Below, piece after piece: positions 45,201 through 55,876 of a stretch of 64,000 bases of DNA. A program made the translations under genes and the position numbers. This DNA is from Micropterix aruncella (lineage: Eukaryota; Arthropoda; Insecta; Lepidoptera; Micropterigidae): contig OX155957.1 of the NCBI GenBank assembly GCA_944548615.1, positions 26,984,863 to 27,048,862 of the forward strand, read 5' to 3'. The notes beneath the pieces were generated by a model that searched no databases, was not told the origin of the DNA, and saw only the letters and a list, made by a program, of their open reading frames with translations. Numbering within the stretch: the stretch's first letter is position 1; the number at the start of each line of letters is the position of its first letter.

Positions 45201-47190
45201 CACAACCCATTCAACTCTTGCCATGACCGAATGATGCTTGCATGCCAAATTTCAGCTCAATCGGATAAAGCATTTGGGTGATATTTAGGAGGTATATACA
45301 CACACAGCACACAGGTATACACACACACACACAGACACACGCGCATTCACAACACTTTCCTTACCGTCTGTTGGTGGGCCGGGAAAGTAAAACAGCAGGC
45401 TGTTAGGATTAACTTCATGGTCAAAAAAATACTATTATATTCGCAATAAGAAAAAGTTTTAATTCATATATTCACGGGATGAAAAATAATAGAAGTTTTC
45501 GGATAATAATTCTTGGGAGTCAAAAATGTGAAATCCTTGAGAGGTGTGTTCTATTGGATTTCGATTTTTATATTATTGCGAAAGGGGAAAACTTGATCTT
45601 TTAGGGATCAAAATATCCTAATGTTTTAGACGTTTTTGATACTATATAGAGACAAAAACTAAAAATAAGGGTATACACCTGCGAAGAATTTCATAGTCTT
45701 TAACCTCAAATTTATTTTTTTTTGCAAAACCTATAGTCAAAACACATTATGAATTCTTTTTTTACTTTGGAATTTGTTTTTTTTTTTTAATTTTTTAAAC
45801 TAGTTTTATATTAGTTTTTTCGACAACTATTATTAATCATGACAACACTCTTCATTAGATCGCTGATGAAGCTACAAAATGGGAGGTCTTGATATTTTGG
45901 AGGCTAAAATATCATATTGTTTTAAACGTTCTTGCGACTATATAGAAACAAAAACTTTAAACTCAAGGGTTCACAGTACGCACCTCTCAAGAATGTCATA
46001 TCCTTTAACCTCAATTAATGATTTTTCCCAAAAACCTATAGTTAAGACATATTTTGAATTCTCCTTTCACTTTGGAATTTGAAGAATTCGTCATTTTTTA
46101 AACTTTGTTTATAATATAAAATCGAAGACTATCGCGGTTGTTTGTCATTATAAATAGGATAGAAAACGAATTTACCGCGTGAAATTTGTAGCACCCGACG
46201 TTTCGGTGACGTTGCAGCCGCCGTTGTCTAGGGTACACTGAAGATCTGTCGATCCGTTGTTTTGGGGGTAGGCCGCATACCCGAGCCCGGCCCCCACCAC
46301 CGTTATAACCTACGCAGTGGCGGCAGCGGTGTGCGGCCTACCCGCAAAACAACGGATTGACAGTTCTTCAGGGTACCCTAGACAACGGCGGCTGCAACGT
46401 CACCGAAACGTCGGGTGCTACAAATTTCACGCGGTAAATTCGTTTTCTATCCTATTTATATGTTTATAATAGTTTTTTCTACATAACGACTATTAATAAT
46501 CATAGCAACACCATCAGATCACTAAAATTTGTAATACTCATTTTATGTGTAAACGATGATTTTTTTAGTCGTTACCTTACATATTCGCCATCATAGATCG
46601 TTACCTTGACTCTATATTTCATTAGAAATAATATAGCATATTAGGCGGAAGACGCTGCTTACAGGATTCTGCAATTGGAAAACAAACTCGTTATGCGTCA
46701 ACGCATTCCGCATGTTGCACTAAAGAAGTAGTACATTTAACTCTGTTTTCATTCGCAGCATGGCGCGCCGCAGAAGGCGCTCTTCCTCGACTGGCAACTC
46801 TCCAGGCTCTGCTCTCCAGCATCAGACATCTACCTGTTCTTGTTCACTTCCACGGACGTCGAGATGAGAGCGGCCAATTTCCAAAATCTACTAAGCGCTT
46901 ACTACTCCAGCCTCAGCGCTTTTCTCAGGGAGCTACGCTGTAACCCTGAAGAGATCTTCTCGGAGCAGGACTTCCGCTATCAGATGAAGAAGTTCGCACT
47001 CCTGGGGCTAGTCATCAATTTGGTGCAGCTTCCAGTATTTACGGCCAGACACGAGGATGTTCACCTAGAAGACTTAGACTTTAGCAGAACCGACCAGAAG
47101 GCTCTGTTTGGACCTCAAACACCAAGCTTAGATTATATTGAGAGAGTCACGAGTATGGTACGGGATATGTTAAATAATGATTTACTCTAA
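41476..47190 (+). CDS. EcKinase-like gene D (2 exons, 400 aa)
   Basis: Ecdysteroid-kinase-like family kinase. Exons are 41476-42246 and 46759-47190, joined in phase 0 at the family-conserved site across a 4512-bp intron. Motifs are NFLGAIYRVKIEG, IVK (K63), LVMNDLSAEGY (~125-135), LHALSLA (159-165), the Brenner loop HGDLWASN (H244, D246) and LDWQ (D268). The ATG at 41476 is the first in frame after an upstream stop, with a GCG-ATG-C context. The 5' half of exon 1 is strikingly GC-rich. AATAAA at 47240-47245 is a plausible poly(A) signal. The Brenner loop has S instead of the first N of WxNN, but the second N, expected to bind metal, is kept. There are no disruptions; the substrate is unknown. 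Confidence 0.94.
43521..43956 (+). mobile_element. ACACGACTGCC MITE, copy 5
   Basis: Ends are ATACGACTGCC (one change) and GGCAGTCGTGT at 43946-43956. It is longer than copy 4 because of an internal insertion near 43810-43860. Confidence 0.8.
44871..45395. mobile_element. GTGTCACCC-family element with both ends
   Basis: The left end is CGGTTGCGTCACCCTAAGAC with a mutated GACTTTTTAGGCAAGTAG. The right end is GTCTGTTGGTGGGCCGGGAAAGT (two overlapping parts), whose complement restores ACTTTCCCGGC...AGAC. Before the right end is a (CA)n tract. It links the C-rich partial copies at 1384, 6016 and 15527. Confidence 0.6.
45590..46540 (+). repeat. diverged tandem duplication
   Basis: Unit 1 (about 45590-45877) and unit 2 (about 45880-46116 plus 46472-46540) share CCTATAGT(C/T)AA(A/G)ACA, TTTACTTTGGAATTTG-like and ACTATTA(T/A)TAATCAT blocks in the same order. 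Unit 2 is split by the fold-back element. Confidence 0.6.
46117..46461. mobile_element. fold-back element copy 2, 10-bp TSD
   Basis: A 345-bp element flanked by GTTTATAATA at 46107-46116 and 46462-46471. Arms of about 135 bp (46149 to about 46284, and about 46326-46460) are near-perfect inverted repeats containing AATTTACCGCGTGAAATTTG, CACCCGACGTTTCGG and TGACGTTGCAGCCGCCG. A GC-rich ~40-bp centre separates them. About 32 unpaired bases (TAAAATCGAAGACTATCGCG...) lie at the left only, as in copy 1. Confidence 0.88.
46759..47190 (+). CDS. gene D exon 2 (terminal)
   Basis: It follows TTTTCATTCGCAG, reads HGAPQKALFLDWQ and stops TAA at 47188-47190. It encodes 143 residues. Confidence 0.94.
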   Translation, partial: HGAPQKALFLDWQLSRLCSPASDIYLFLFTSTDVEMRAANFQNLLSAYYSSLSAFLRELRCNPEEIFSEQDFRYQMKKFALLGLVINLVQLPVFTARHEDVHLEDLDFSRTDQKALFGPQTPSLDYIERVTSMVRDMLNNDLL

Positions 47191-48144
47191 GAAGAGAAAA
47201 CACTTTAATATTTTGTAAGTCACATATATGTACCTTAAGAATAAATATTTATAATGATTGAAATAAATTAAAATAAAAATTATTTATCTAATTCGACAAT
47301 TAAAGATTCTAATAATTATCCCATTCATTCCGAACCTAGGCGACCAAATATGTTTTGGATAGTCACAACTGCTGTAGACTACGAGACCCAAAATGGCTTC
47401 CAGAATTCTTCATGTATGTGTATATTTATTAATTATGGCACTGTACAGCGGTTTCAAACAAACGTAACACGAAACGTAGGTAATATTATTATAATAACGA
47501 AGAATAAATTTTTACTTCAAAATGAATTAACAAACAGCCAAGTTGTAACTCGCTTATTTGTGATGATTGGTCCCATGCCGTCCAAGTGATAAGATAATTT
47601 ATTCCAGGTTTCAAAGATAGAAATAGCATTTTCTTAAAACAAAACATACTGTAATTTAAGTAAATTCAAAAATAAACTTCGTTGAAAACTGCATTTTTTT
47701 AAAACTTTGATAACTTTGAATTACTGCATGTATTTCCTTGAAAATAAATTTTGATGATATTTAGTAATTGGTATTGCACAGCTTAGAGCAATAAAAAATA
47801 GGTGTTTTTTTAAAAAAAGATATCAGATATTTTAACTTTTTTCAAAAAAAGCTTTGTATACATGCAATACATGTTTTTTTCAAAAAAGGTCGATTTACTC
47901 AAAATAATGGCTTTATAACCTCATTTTTTTCAGTATCGTTTATAATTCCTTTCTTTCTTAGCTATCTGAAACAAAACAACAGTATTCTATTACAAACACA
48001 ACTTTACCTATGAATGCTTAAACAACACTAACTTACTCGGCGCTTCAACATCTACCTGACCGATACCCCGATTTGAGCTAATGAAAGGAGTTTTGTGCTA
48101 GATGGAGTTTGAGATACAATTGGTAAATATAAACACATAAGAGT

Positions 48145-48367
48145 TGTGTAAAATACCGATGTATATAGAGAGAGTAGTTGACTGAAATGACCACAGATGG
48201 CGCCGAGCGCATTATTAGGACGTGATGTCAAACGGCGGAAATAATTCCACCACGGTCTAATAATGACAGATCCACCACGGTCCTAAAGACATCACGTCCT
48301 AATAATGCGCTCAGCGCCATCTGCGTTCATTTCAGTCAACTACTTTATAACATCGGTATTTGACACA
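48145..48367. mobile_element. palindromic MITE, probable 4-bp TSD GAGT
   Basis: Arms of ~77 bp, starting TGTGTAAAATACCGATG on the left and TGTGTCAAATACCGATG on the complemented right, run through TAGTTGACTGAAATGA, GATGGCGC and GCATTATTAGGACGTGATGTC. GAGT occurs at 48141-48144 and 48368-48371. It does not share sequence with the fold-back family at 8201. Confidence 0.75.
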
Positions 48368-48823
48368 GAGTAATCAAACTTAACTATTTATTTTACATAA
48401 AATGTTTTACAAAAAGTTTGATTATTTCTCATTATAATAGTAGCTACATATATACACATGACCGCATCATCCAATATAAACCGTGACCCAGATGATTCGC
48501 AGGGTTACCCATCAGGTTGTACTCCGTGCAACAGTGTATCAGCAGCAGCAAGGTGCCCATTTTGAACACTTAGTTAATTAAAATATTATTGTAATAAGAA
48601 ATCTTTGAAACATTTCGTAAAACATTATATGTACTATAATAAATAGTTTACTTTGACTACTCTTACACTGAAAAAAAAAAATAGTCACAAAGACGTAGTA
48701 ATAATAGTAATAATAGTCACAAAGACGTAATAGTAGTCAAAGAGGTACGGTTTACATCTCTATAAGTTTTAGAATGCGTTAAATTGATTATAACAAAACC
48801 TAGCTCAGCTGCCGATACAATCT

Positions 48824-49570
48824 GATACCCATAAACACTTTACCAGGGGGAGAAATAATCTGATTCTTCCTCGTCCAAATCTAGAACTTTTTAAAAGGGA
48901 TCCGAGCTACGTCGGAATTATATGCTACAATAAGCTAACCCTCTAGTATAAAAAATATATGCCGCGAAGGAAAAATGCTCCAATAAACTTTCGTTATAAT
49001 CTATCTCATATAAATAAACTCAAATTATATCTCGTTGAAGGAGAATTGTACGACATTAACGATCTCTAAAAACTGTATGCATCTCGACTATATCTCTTTC
49101 TGTAATAGGTTTTTAATCGGTTCTCAATTTGACTAAAATTTATTGACTATTTCTATTATTAGGTAGGCACATAATAATTATATCTTGACTATTTTTATTT
49201 GCAATATATTCACTAAGATATTTTATTTTACTTTTTGACAACCGTCACATTTTTCTTGTTATTTTTGACATTACATTTATTAATTTTATACTAAAAAAAC
49301 TTATTTTTATCGGTATTTTAAAGAATTAATTACTCTGTGTTTTTTTTATCTGGTAAATTAAATGGTGAGACTCGATTTACTTCTACAATAATACCTTCTT
49401 TATTCTTACGAGTAACCTTTTATGTTTTGATTATTAATAAAAGTATTTGATCATTAATGAAGAATTAAATCATATCACGGATAAATGTAAATGTAATACA
49501 ACTGTCTATACAACTATGTATTAGTTTTTAGGACAATACATTATTTGTTTTGATTTGATTTGGTAAATAG
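48824..49570 (+). mobile_element. CR1/jockey-type non-LTR 3' fragment
   Basis: The plus frame encodes DTHKHFTRGRNNLILPRP then YNKLTL, stop, and a C-terminal block ending TAA at 49067-49069 (RT ORF2 end). About 500 bp of 3' UTR and a (TTGATT)n-type tail near 49553 follow. The UTR recurs at 14822-15330 and 36708-36915. The in-frame TAG after KLTL marks it as dead. Confidence 0.7.
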
Positions 49571-50106
49571 TGGTTGTTTCTTGAAGAGATTCGGAACCTT
49601 CCAGGCCCAAGCATCCATTCAACCAGTTTTTTATTACATATTAGTTACTCGGACTGATATTTTTGCCTGCAGGTATAATATTATACACCTTATGTCCAAG
49701 ATAAATAAAATTTCTTTAGCCAAATGATGAATGCATTAGGGAAAATTTAACGTAGTCACTCATGTCTTGCTTAATTTATTTGTTGAGATTTTATTTTATC
49801 CTTAGGAATGAACCGACTAAAAATGAATCATTTTTATATATTACATCCGCACTTATAGAACCTGTATCTCCTTAACCCTTGGAGTAAATGGGTATTTTCA
49901 TGGATGCATCTGTCTCTTTTGCAGGATTTTCGGCGACATCGACCTTAAAGTACTATAACTACGAAACTACTACACCAATCATAAAAAGAACAACTGCACA
50001 ATGATTGCATTGAAATTTCGAATATAGAATATTGAAATATCATTTTGTAAAACAATTAGATAATTATGAATAAATATGAGAACGTCAAAGAAGTGAAAAA
50101 AACGCG

Positions 50107-50180
50107 GAACCAGATCTGGTCGTATCATACTCAACGGATAATTGTTTCAGAACCAGATTTGGTCGTATCATACTCAACGG
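50107..50180 (+). repeat. 31-bp direct repeat, 43-bp period
   Basis: GAACCAGATCTGGTCGTATC... at 50107-50137 and with one change at 50150-50180, each ending CATACTCAACGG. Confidence 0.8.
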
Positions 50181-50763
50181 GTTAAATGCAAGTTCTTATG
50201 CAAGTTTACGTAATATTATTATTTAAAACCCTTTCTGCGCGAAAAGAAGTGGATAAAGAATCATTCTCGCCCATCCACTCCAACCAATAATATCGTAGTA
50301 TAGACTGGAGTCAAATAAAGCATATTACGTCAATTGATAGTGGGTCGGTTCAATATGTTGCAGAGATCCCTAAACACAAAGCCAAGTCGTCTATTGTTTG
50401 TGGTTAAATGATCAATGTGTCCAGACCAGCGTTGGTTGTTGTCGATTATGACACAGAAGTTAATTAATCGATTTCACCCTTTTTACGTTCAAAAATTGGC
50501 AGTTCAGCTTATTTTCACAGTTATGTATAATTAGGTGAAGATCTTCTGGTGCTTCTCCATTTTTGTAGTGATAAGTTCAATCAACTTGGTCTTGTGGATA
50601 TAAACAGTTAGCAAAGCCATATATAACCACTGTTTGACTATTCCCATCTCGTAATTTGCATTTTCAAATACTTCACGCCAATCCTTGACACATAATTACT
50701 TTATCGTCAGCATATATGATGGTTTTACTTGACCCTAGATCGCATAGACTATTAATATAAACA

Positions 50764-52142
50764 AGAAACAAAATCAAAATCAAAATCAAAATGTTCTTTA
50801 TTCATATAGACACAATTAAATATTATTTTTAATTTATGTTCTTATGATGCGTCCAAGCCTTACTCCCAAGCCGTTTTGTCATTTACATAATCAGATATTG
50901 TATAGTATGGTTTTTTATACAATTTTGCTTTGATGGTAGCTTTAAACTTATTTACAGATAGTTCTCTAATAGTATGAGGAAGTTTGTTATAGAAGCGTAT
51001 ACATTGTCCCAAAAAAGAATTGCTTATTTTGTGGAGACGAGTAGCACGTACAACAAGGTTATGCTTATGTCTAGTATTAACATTATGAGTGTCGCTTTTT
51101 TTTAAAACTTGTCAATATTCTTGTGGACATACAACAGATTTTCGTATATATATTGTGATGCAACAGTAAGAATATTTATCTCTTTGAATTTTTCTCTAAG
51201 TGAAACTCGAGGACCAAGTTGATATATAGCTCTTACAGCACGTTTCTGTAGTATAAAGATGTTATTGATGTCCGCACAGCTTCCCCAGAGAAGAATCCCA
51301 TAGGACATAATGCTATGAAAGTAACTAAAGTATACTATTCTTGCTGTATCTACATCAGTCAGCCGCCTTATTGTTTTAACTGCGTATGCCGCAGAGCTAA
51401 GTTTTCCTGACATTTTCTCAATTTGTGGGCCCCATTGTAATTTGGAGTCAATTGTTATCCCTAGAAACACAGTTGAAGCAACAGGCTCCAGTCTAGTTCC
51501 ATTTATTTCTATATTGGTTTGTACCTGCTTAACATTAAGTGTAGAAAATTTAATCACTTTGTTTTTTTTTTCATTTAATAGTAGGTTATTTACATTAAAC
51601 CAATTAACAACTTTTGAGAGTGCATTGTTAACTCCGTCATAATTGTACAATTTTCGACTAATATTTAACGTCAAAGAAGTATCATCAGCAAACAATACAA
51701 TTTCGTGATTATTCCTTATGTGAAAGGGTAAATCATTGATGTATATTAAGAAGAGAAATGGGCCAAGAATGGAGCCTTGTGGGACACCCATGGTGACCAT
51801 TGATCCTGGTGATCTTTTACCTTTTACATCAACCTTCTGAATTCTATTTCCCAAGTAAGAAGTAAGAAGATCAAGAGCCCCAGGATCAGTCCCAGTAAAC
51901 TGTCTTGTAAAACGCCATAATTCAAGCCTCGCGGATTCAACGAACGCACACTCATTGTTGTATATCAGTAATATAGCTTCTAAACCAGTCATATATCTTA
52001 TTTTCGCCCCTATCTCCTGCAGTCGCTGTATTAGATCTCCATGTGGAACCGTATCGAACGCCTTTGACAGATCTAAAAAGACAACTTTACATTTTTCTCC
52101 CCTGTATTGTTGACACAGTTTTAATGATCTCGGCCAAATCAT
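50764..52142 (-). mobile_element. 5'-truncated CR1/jockey-type non-LTR retrotransposon
   Basis: The minus-strand element begins at or above 52142 inside the RT domain and ends with AATAAAGAACATTTTG and a (TTTTGA)n tail at about 50800-50767. It comprises the RT palm to C-terminus plus a short 3' UTR. Endonuclease and ORF1 are absent. Confidence 0.8.
51102..52142 (-). pseudogene. reverse transcriptase (non-LTR), 346 codons
   Basis: RT motifs in order are VVFLDLSKAFDTVPH (motif A, residues ~20-34), GVPQGSILGPFLFLIYINDLP (~120-140, read in two parts) and VLFADDTSL (catalytic F-A-D-D). The thumb and SYGILLWGS block follow. The frame ends at an A/T homopolymer (51092-51100). The continuing C-terminal block (NTRHKHNLVV, IRFYNKLPHTIREL) lies in another frame to about 50868, so there is a frameshift. 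About 45 residues between LQEIGAKI and ALDLLTSYL are not usual for the family and may be an in-frame insertion. Confidence 0.82.
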
Positions 52143-53867
52143 CTGACGGCTACAAGCTGGTTTGCTTCTGACGGCTACAATTGGTTTTTAGAAAAAGATA
52201 TCTTTAGAATTCTATGAGCCATTCCAAGAATCTTCTTTTTTTTTAAATGGGTAATATATTTAAAAAAAATGGGTTGGTAGTTTGAATGCTCAACTGATCA
52301 ACGCCTTTGTAAATTGGGATATGATTTAAGGTTCTGATTTTCAGATTAACACCTCAGTGTCAATTTGTAAGTCAATATGTCAAAGATTTCTCTATAAGGG
52401 TTGAAAATCTTTCAATTTAAAATTATAGTTTTTCAATAAAATAAATTTTAGCAAAACTAAGAACTCTGGAAAAAACAACTAATTCTTTTTTGGCGAATTT
52501 TAGAAAAAAGCTAGTTAATTCAAAAGATTTTCTAATTTGTTTAGAGCGTTATCAACTCTGATTATAATAAATAACAGAAGTTTAACCTCAAAAGGTTTTT
52601 CATTTTTCTATCTCTATAGCGATTAATATGTTCCTCACCTCAAAAGCCTCTTTGACCGTTTTTCCCGAAATTCGTCCAAAGATTTCTCGCTACATAGAAC
52701 ATAGTATTCGGATACCTATCCATGTATAATTTACAACAGAATCATTTGTAGGAATGCTAATATCGCACTTACGGGAAGTGCCTTAATATTAAAAATATAA
52801 TAGTATGGGTTAAAGAATGGTAGGTAAAAAAAATAAAACTGATTTTAACCATTTGAAAATTATTTATCAAAACAAAGGGAAATAAGATACGAAATCATGA
52901 AATACTGAATGCCTTAACTAAAAAATATATTCATTATAAGGAGAAGTGGAGAGGGGTTAGATTACTTAGACAAAAAATCAATTAATTATTAAGTGTCAAA
53001 TGTTTTTCTGTAATAAATAATTAGGCTATAATGTAACTAAATTGTTGAAGTAAGAGTACAAAAAACAACATTAATTACACGTCAATCACATCGCCCTATT
53101 TTTAGTAAGGTCTTTGGAAAATCACACTGCTATGATTCTAACGAATCGATGTGCGTAGTTGTGTCTAAAAATAAAAATAATTGTTTGTAATTATACAAAA
53201 ATACATTTATATTGATTTTTTCAAACAGATTTAAGTTGTTTTGAGCGACTTATATGAAGATGCCATTAATTAGAGTGTCTATGTAAATATACTAGGCTGA
53301 TAAAAAGTGTCTATATATAACATTTGAATTACATAATCGTTTCAAGGCTCAAGGGTATATTTTAAAAACTTCACTTCTTGCCTTGAAAACCTCCACTACT
53401 TTTTTGAGTGATGGCTGTTTACAAAGTTTATAAGATTTTACATGACGTAAGCCATTTTAATATTGCTGATAAAACTTCAAAAAAAACAAAAAAACTTTAA
53501 AAAAAATGTTTTTCAAATGAAGACAATGTGTTTTGTATGAATATTTTGGAATAGTTTTCGTTTTTTCTGTGTAAACGTAGTTTATAGTTGTAGTAATAAA
53601 GTGATGATATGGCAGAATATCTTCTCTACATATTATACAATGTAACGCCTGCCTGTCTATATGTTAATAATTGGAGAGTCGCTAGCTGGTTGCTATCGGA
53701 TTTTCTATATGGAATTTGACTGTTCCTATCGGTTATAAGGACTATTCATATCGGTTATCGGTTATACGAGATCAAAATCTGTTGCATAGTTTCTAATATG
53801 TCATACAAAATGTCAGATAAGTCGGACAAAAGTGCTAATTCCAAAATTTCGAAGTTGTTCAAATATC

Positions 53868-53925
53868 TCGAGACCTTAAGCGATGACACTCATAAGCGAG
53901 ACCTTAAGCGATGACATACATAAAT
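53868..53925 (+). repeat. 27-bp tandem direct repeat
   Basis: GAGACCTTAAGCGATGACA is repeated twice with CTCATAAGC / TACATAA spacers. Confidence 0.7.
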
Positions 53926-54145
53926 TCATATACTCACATACACACACACACACGCCAACAGTTTCTCGTTAAACTTTGTTTTACAATGTCAAAAAACAAA
54001 GCCCAAGGACTAAGGCTGAAGCTAGCAGGCGTTGATCTACGTCAACTTGTTTTTCGCAGGCTGTTTGTATCATGTCGCGTGTTAGCTCTAGCAGAATTTC
54101 CTGCTTCCGCGACCGAAAAACTTACAAAAATGTCTTCAAGAAGCT

Positions 54146-54150
54146 CTTAG
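54146..54150. repeat. BEL/Pao target-site duplication, left
   Basis: CTTAG directly abuts the left LTR and is repeated at 61896-61900. Five bp is within the usual range for BEL/Pao. Confidence 0.9.
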
Positions 54151-55502
54151 TGTGGTGTCTTTCCAAGGTGTGGGGGCTTCCAAGATGTGGGCCTTCCCAC
54201 GCGTGGCCTACATACAGACTCAACCCTTCAGGTTGTAAGGCTAAAGGTGACGTCGGACGGCGTTGTCGAAATCCTCGTTTTTAACGTCGCTCGGGTCGTG
54301 TTTAATCCGCTGTAGGTAGTATTTCCAGGATATGCACTCGAGGTTTGTATTGTTAATAAAAAAGATAATAATAATTTTTACGTTTTAAAAAGCTTCTAAG
54401 CCATTAAAGTTTTATTTCCTATAAAATGTAGTCTATTACACTATTTACGAATTTACAGTAATTGCGTTTATGCTTCAAAGCACGTACTAATAGTTCTACT
54501 TTAAATATGATCTCCGATATGATCTCCGACAAAGCACTGTTACAATATGATCTGCCCGGCACTTAAGTGTGATCTACCCGGCACTTAAATGTGATCTGCC
54601 CGCAAGGCACTGTTAAATGATCTGCCCGATGGCGCTGTTATTTGATCTGCCCCGATATCGGCGGGTAACCGACCTTATATAGGTATGACCGCTGCGGCCG
54701 GCCCAGTGGTGGGGCGGGTTGCACCCCGCCTCGCCCGCGGGTGCTGACCGACGCGTTGTTATATGTCGTTTCCGTAAAGCTAATGTACTATAATATTGTA
54801 TACTATTTTACTAAGTTAAGAGTGTACATACGACCTTAAACTCTAACTTATATTAACTTATGATTATTATATACATTTTAATAATCATATACTATTGCTA
54901 TGTCCTATTTTAGGTTGAATTTAAATATTTTCACCATTTATTGGCCGATTTGGCTCGGACTTAGTCTAAAAATTAAATTAAATTATTCTAAACATTTTGA
55001 CATTTTCATGGCAGCAATTTTGTGGATTTCTAGTGATCCAATATTCAAGCTGGCGCTTCCCAAAATATGAGTCATTCTTTGTACCTACCTGGCTGGCGGG
55101 GTGGGTCGATTTTACAATCGGCGACGGGTTGCTTAATCCTTTTGCCGGCGGTGTGTTTAGGGTGAGTTTTTATTACCCTTTTTGAATGCACGTGCTGGGA
55201 TTTTTCCGACGTTTTCCTTTGTTCGCGAGCGAATGTTATTTTCGGGTTGACGTGTAATTTCGAAATTTTAGCGTTTGCTTGTAAATATTCCACTTTTAGT
55301 TTAACATCCATTAGCTCCCGCTTTTAGTGGAGCTAATCCGGGTATACCTATATTGTGTGCTAAGTGCACTTACTGCCATAAAAAATATTTTTAGGTTGGG
55401 GAATTTGAAGGTGCACGGAATTTTAGGCATGACGACACATTATTTGTTGTGATGTTTATCATCATCATGCCTGCCCGTTATTTTATCTTTCTTCCCGCAA
55501 CA
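54151..55502 (-). repeat. BEL/Pao 3' LTR
   Basis: 1352 bp; on the plus strand it starts TGTGGTGTC and ends CGCAACA. It contains a ~145-bp block of short tandem units built on ATGATCTGCCCG at about 54507-54650, and a 79-codon ORF at 55311-55072 that is also intact in the other LTR. Confidence 0.95.
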
Positions 55503-55515
55503 TGCCCCTCTCCGT
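55503..55515 (-). other. polypurine tract
   Basis: On the minus strand ACGGAGAGGGGCA lies directly before the 3' LTR, the place and composition expected for plus-strand priming. Confidence 0.75.
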
Positions 55516-55532
55516 GAGACAAGTGTTTCTCC

Positions 55533-55876
55533 TCACTCCTCTTCTTCGGGAGGTGAAATTGTTGTTCTCACTTCCTCTTGGTGGGGAGAATAGATAACTG
55601 CCACTTTATGTACTGGTCTTTTGTATGATTTTCCGCGACAGCAGATCGTTACTGAACGTACTTGCCTGTCGGGAGCGGTATGTACTTGCTCTATTCGCCC
55701 TCGGAGCCAAGTATTTCTGGGTAGGTCCGCGTCCACAAGGATGACTATGTCTCCTATCTGGACGGGTTTTACCGCGTCGTGCCATTTTGGTCTCTTCGCC
55801 AGCGTCGGGAGATATTCGCGTACAAATCTCGACCAAAAATGGTTTGCCATTATTTGGGCTATTTGCCACTGTTTTT
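55533..55876 (-). pseudogene. BEL/Pao integrase C-terminal (DUF5641-like) tail
   Basis: The frame reads IAQIMANHFWSRFVREYLPT then KRPKW, a GD-x-V segment and PRNTWLRGRI, the usual tail after the integrase core in BEL/Pao pol. It is in a different frame from RT/RNase H, and the two abut near 55876. The H2C2 finger and the catalytic D,D-35-E core are absent between them, so this is an internal deletion. Confidence 0.82.

Larger units (their letters stand above)
42247..46758 (+). other. gene D intron
   Basis: A 4512-bp intron. It carries MITE copy 5 (43521-43956), the full-length GTGTCACCC-family element (44871-45395), a diverged tandem duplication (about 45590-46540) and the fold-back element inserted in it (46117-46461). 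The first ~1.2 kb shows nothing recognisable. Confidence 0.85.
47191..54145. other. intergenic region after gene D
   Basis: No host gene is recognised. It contains a palindromic MITE (48145-48367), a non-LTR 3' fragment on plus (48824-49570), a larger RT fragment on minus (50764-52142) and short direct repeats at 50107-50180 and 53868-53925. Sequence 52200-53860 is AT-rich with nothing identifiable. Confidence 0.7.

Noticed and set aside
53986..54150. 54-codon ORF ending at the BEL/Pao edge
   Set aside because: No homology; reported only as a possible disrupted exon in the findings.
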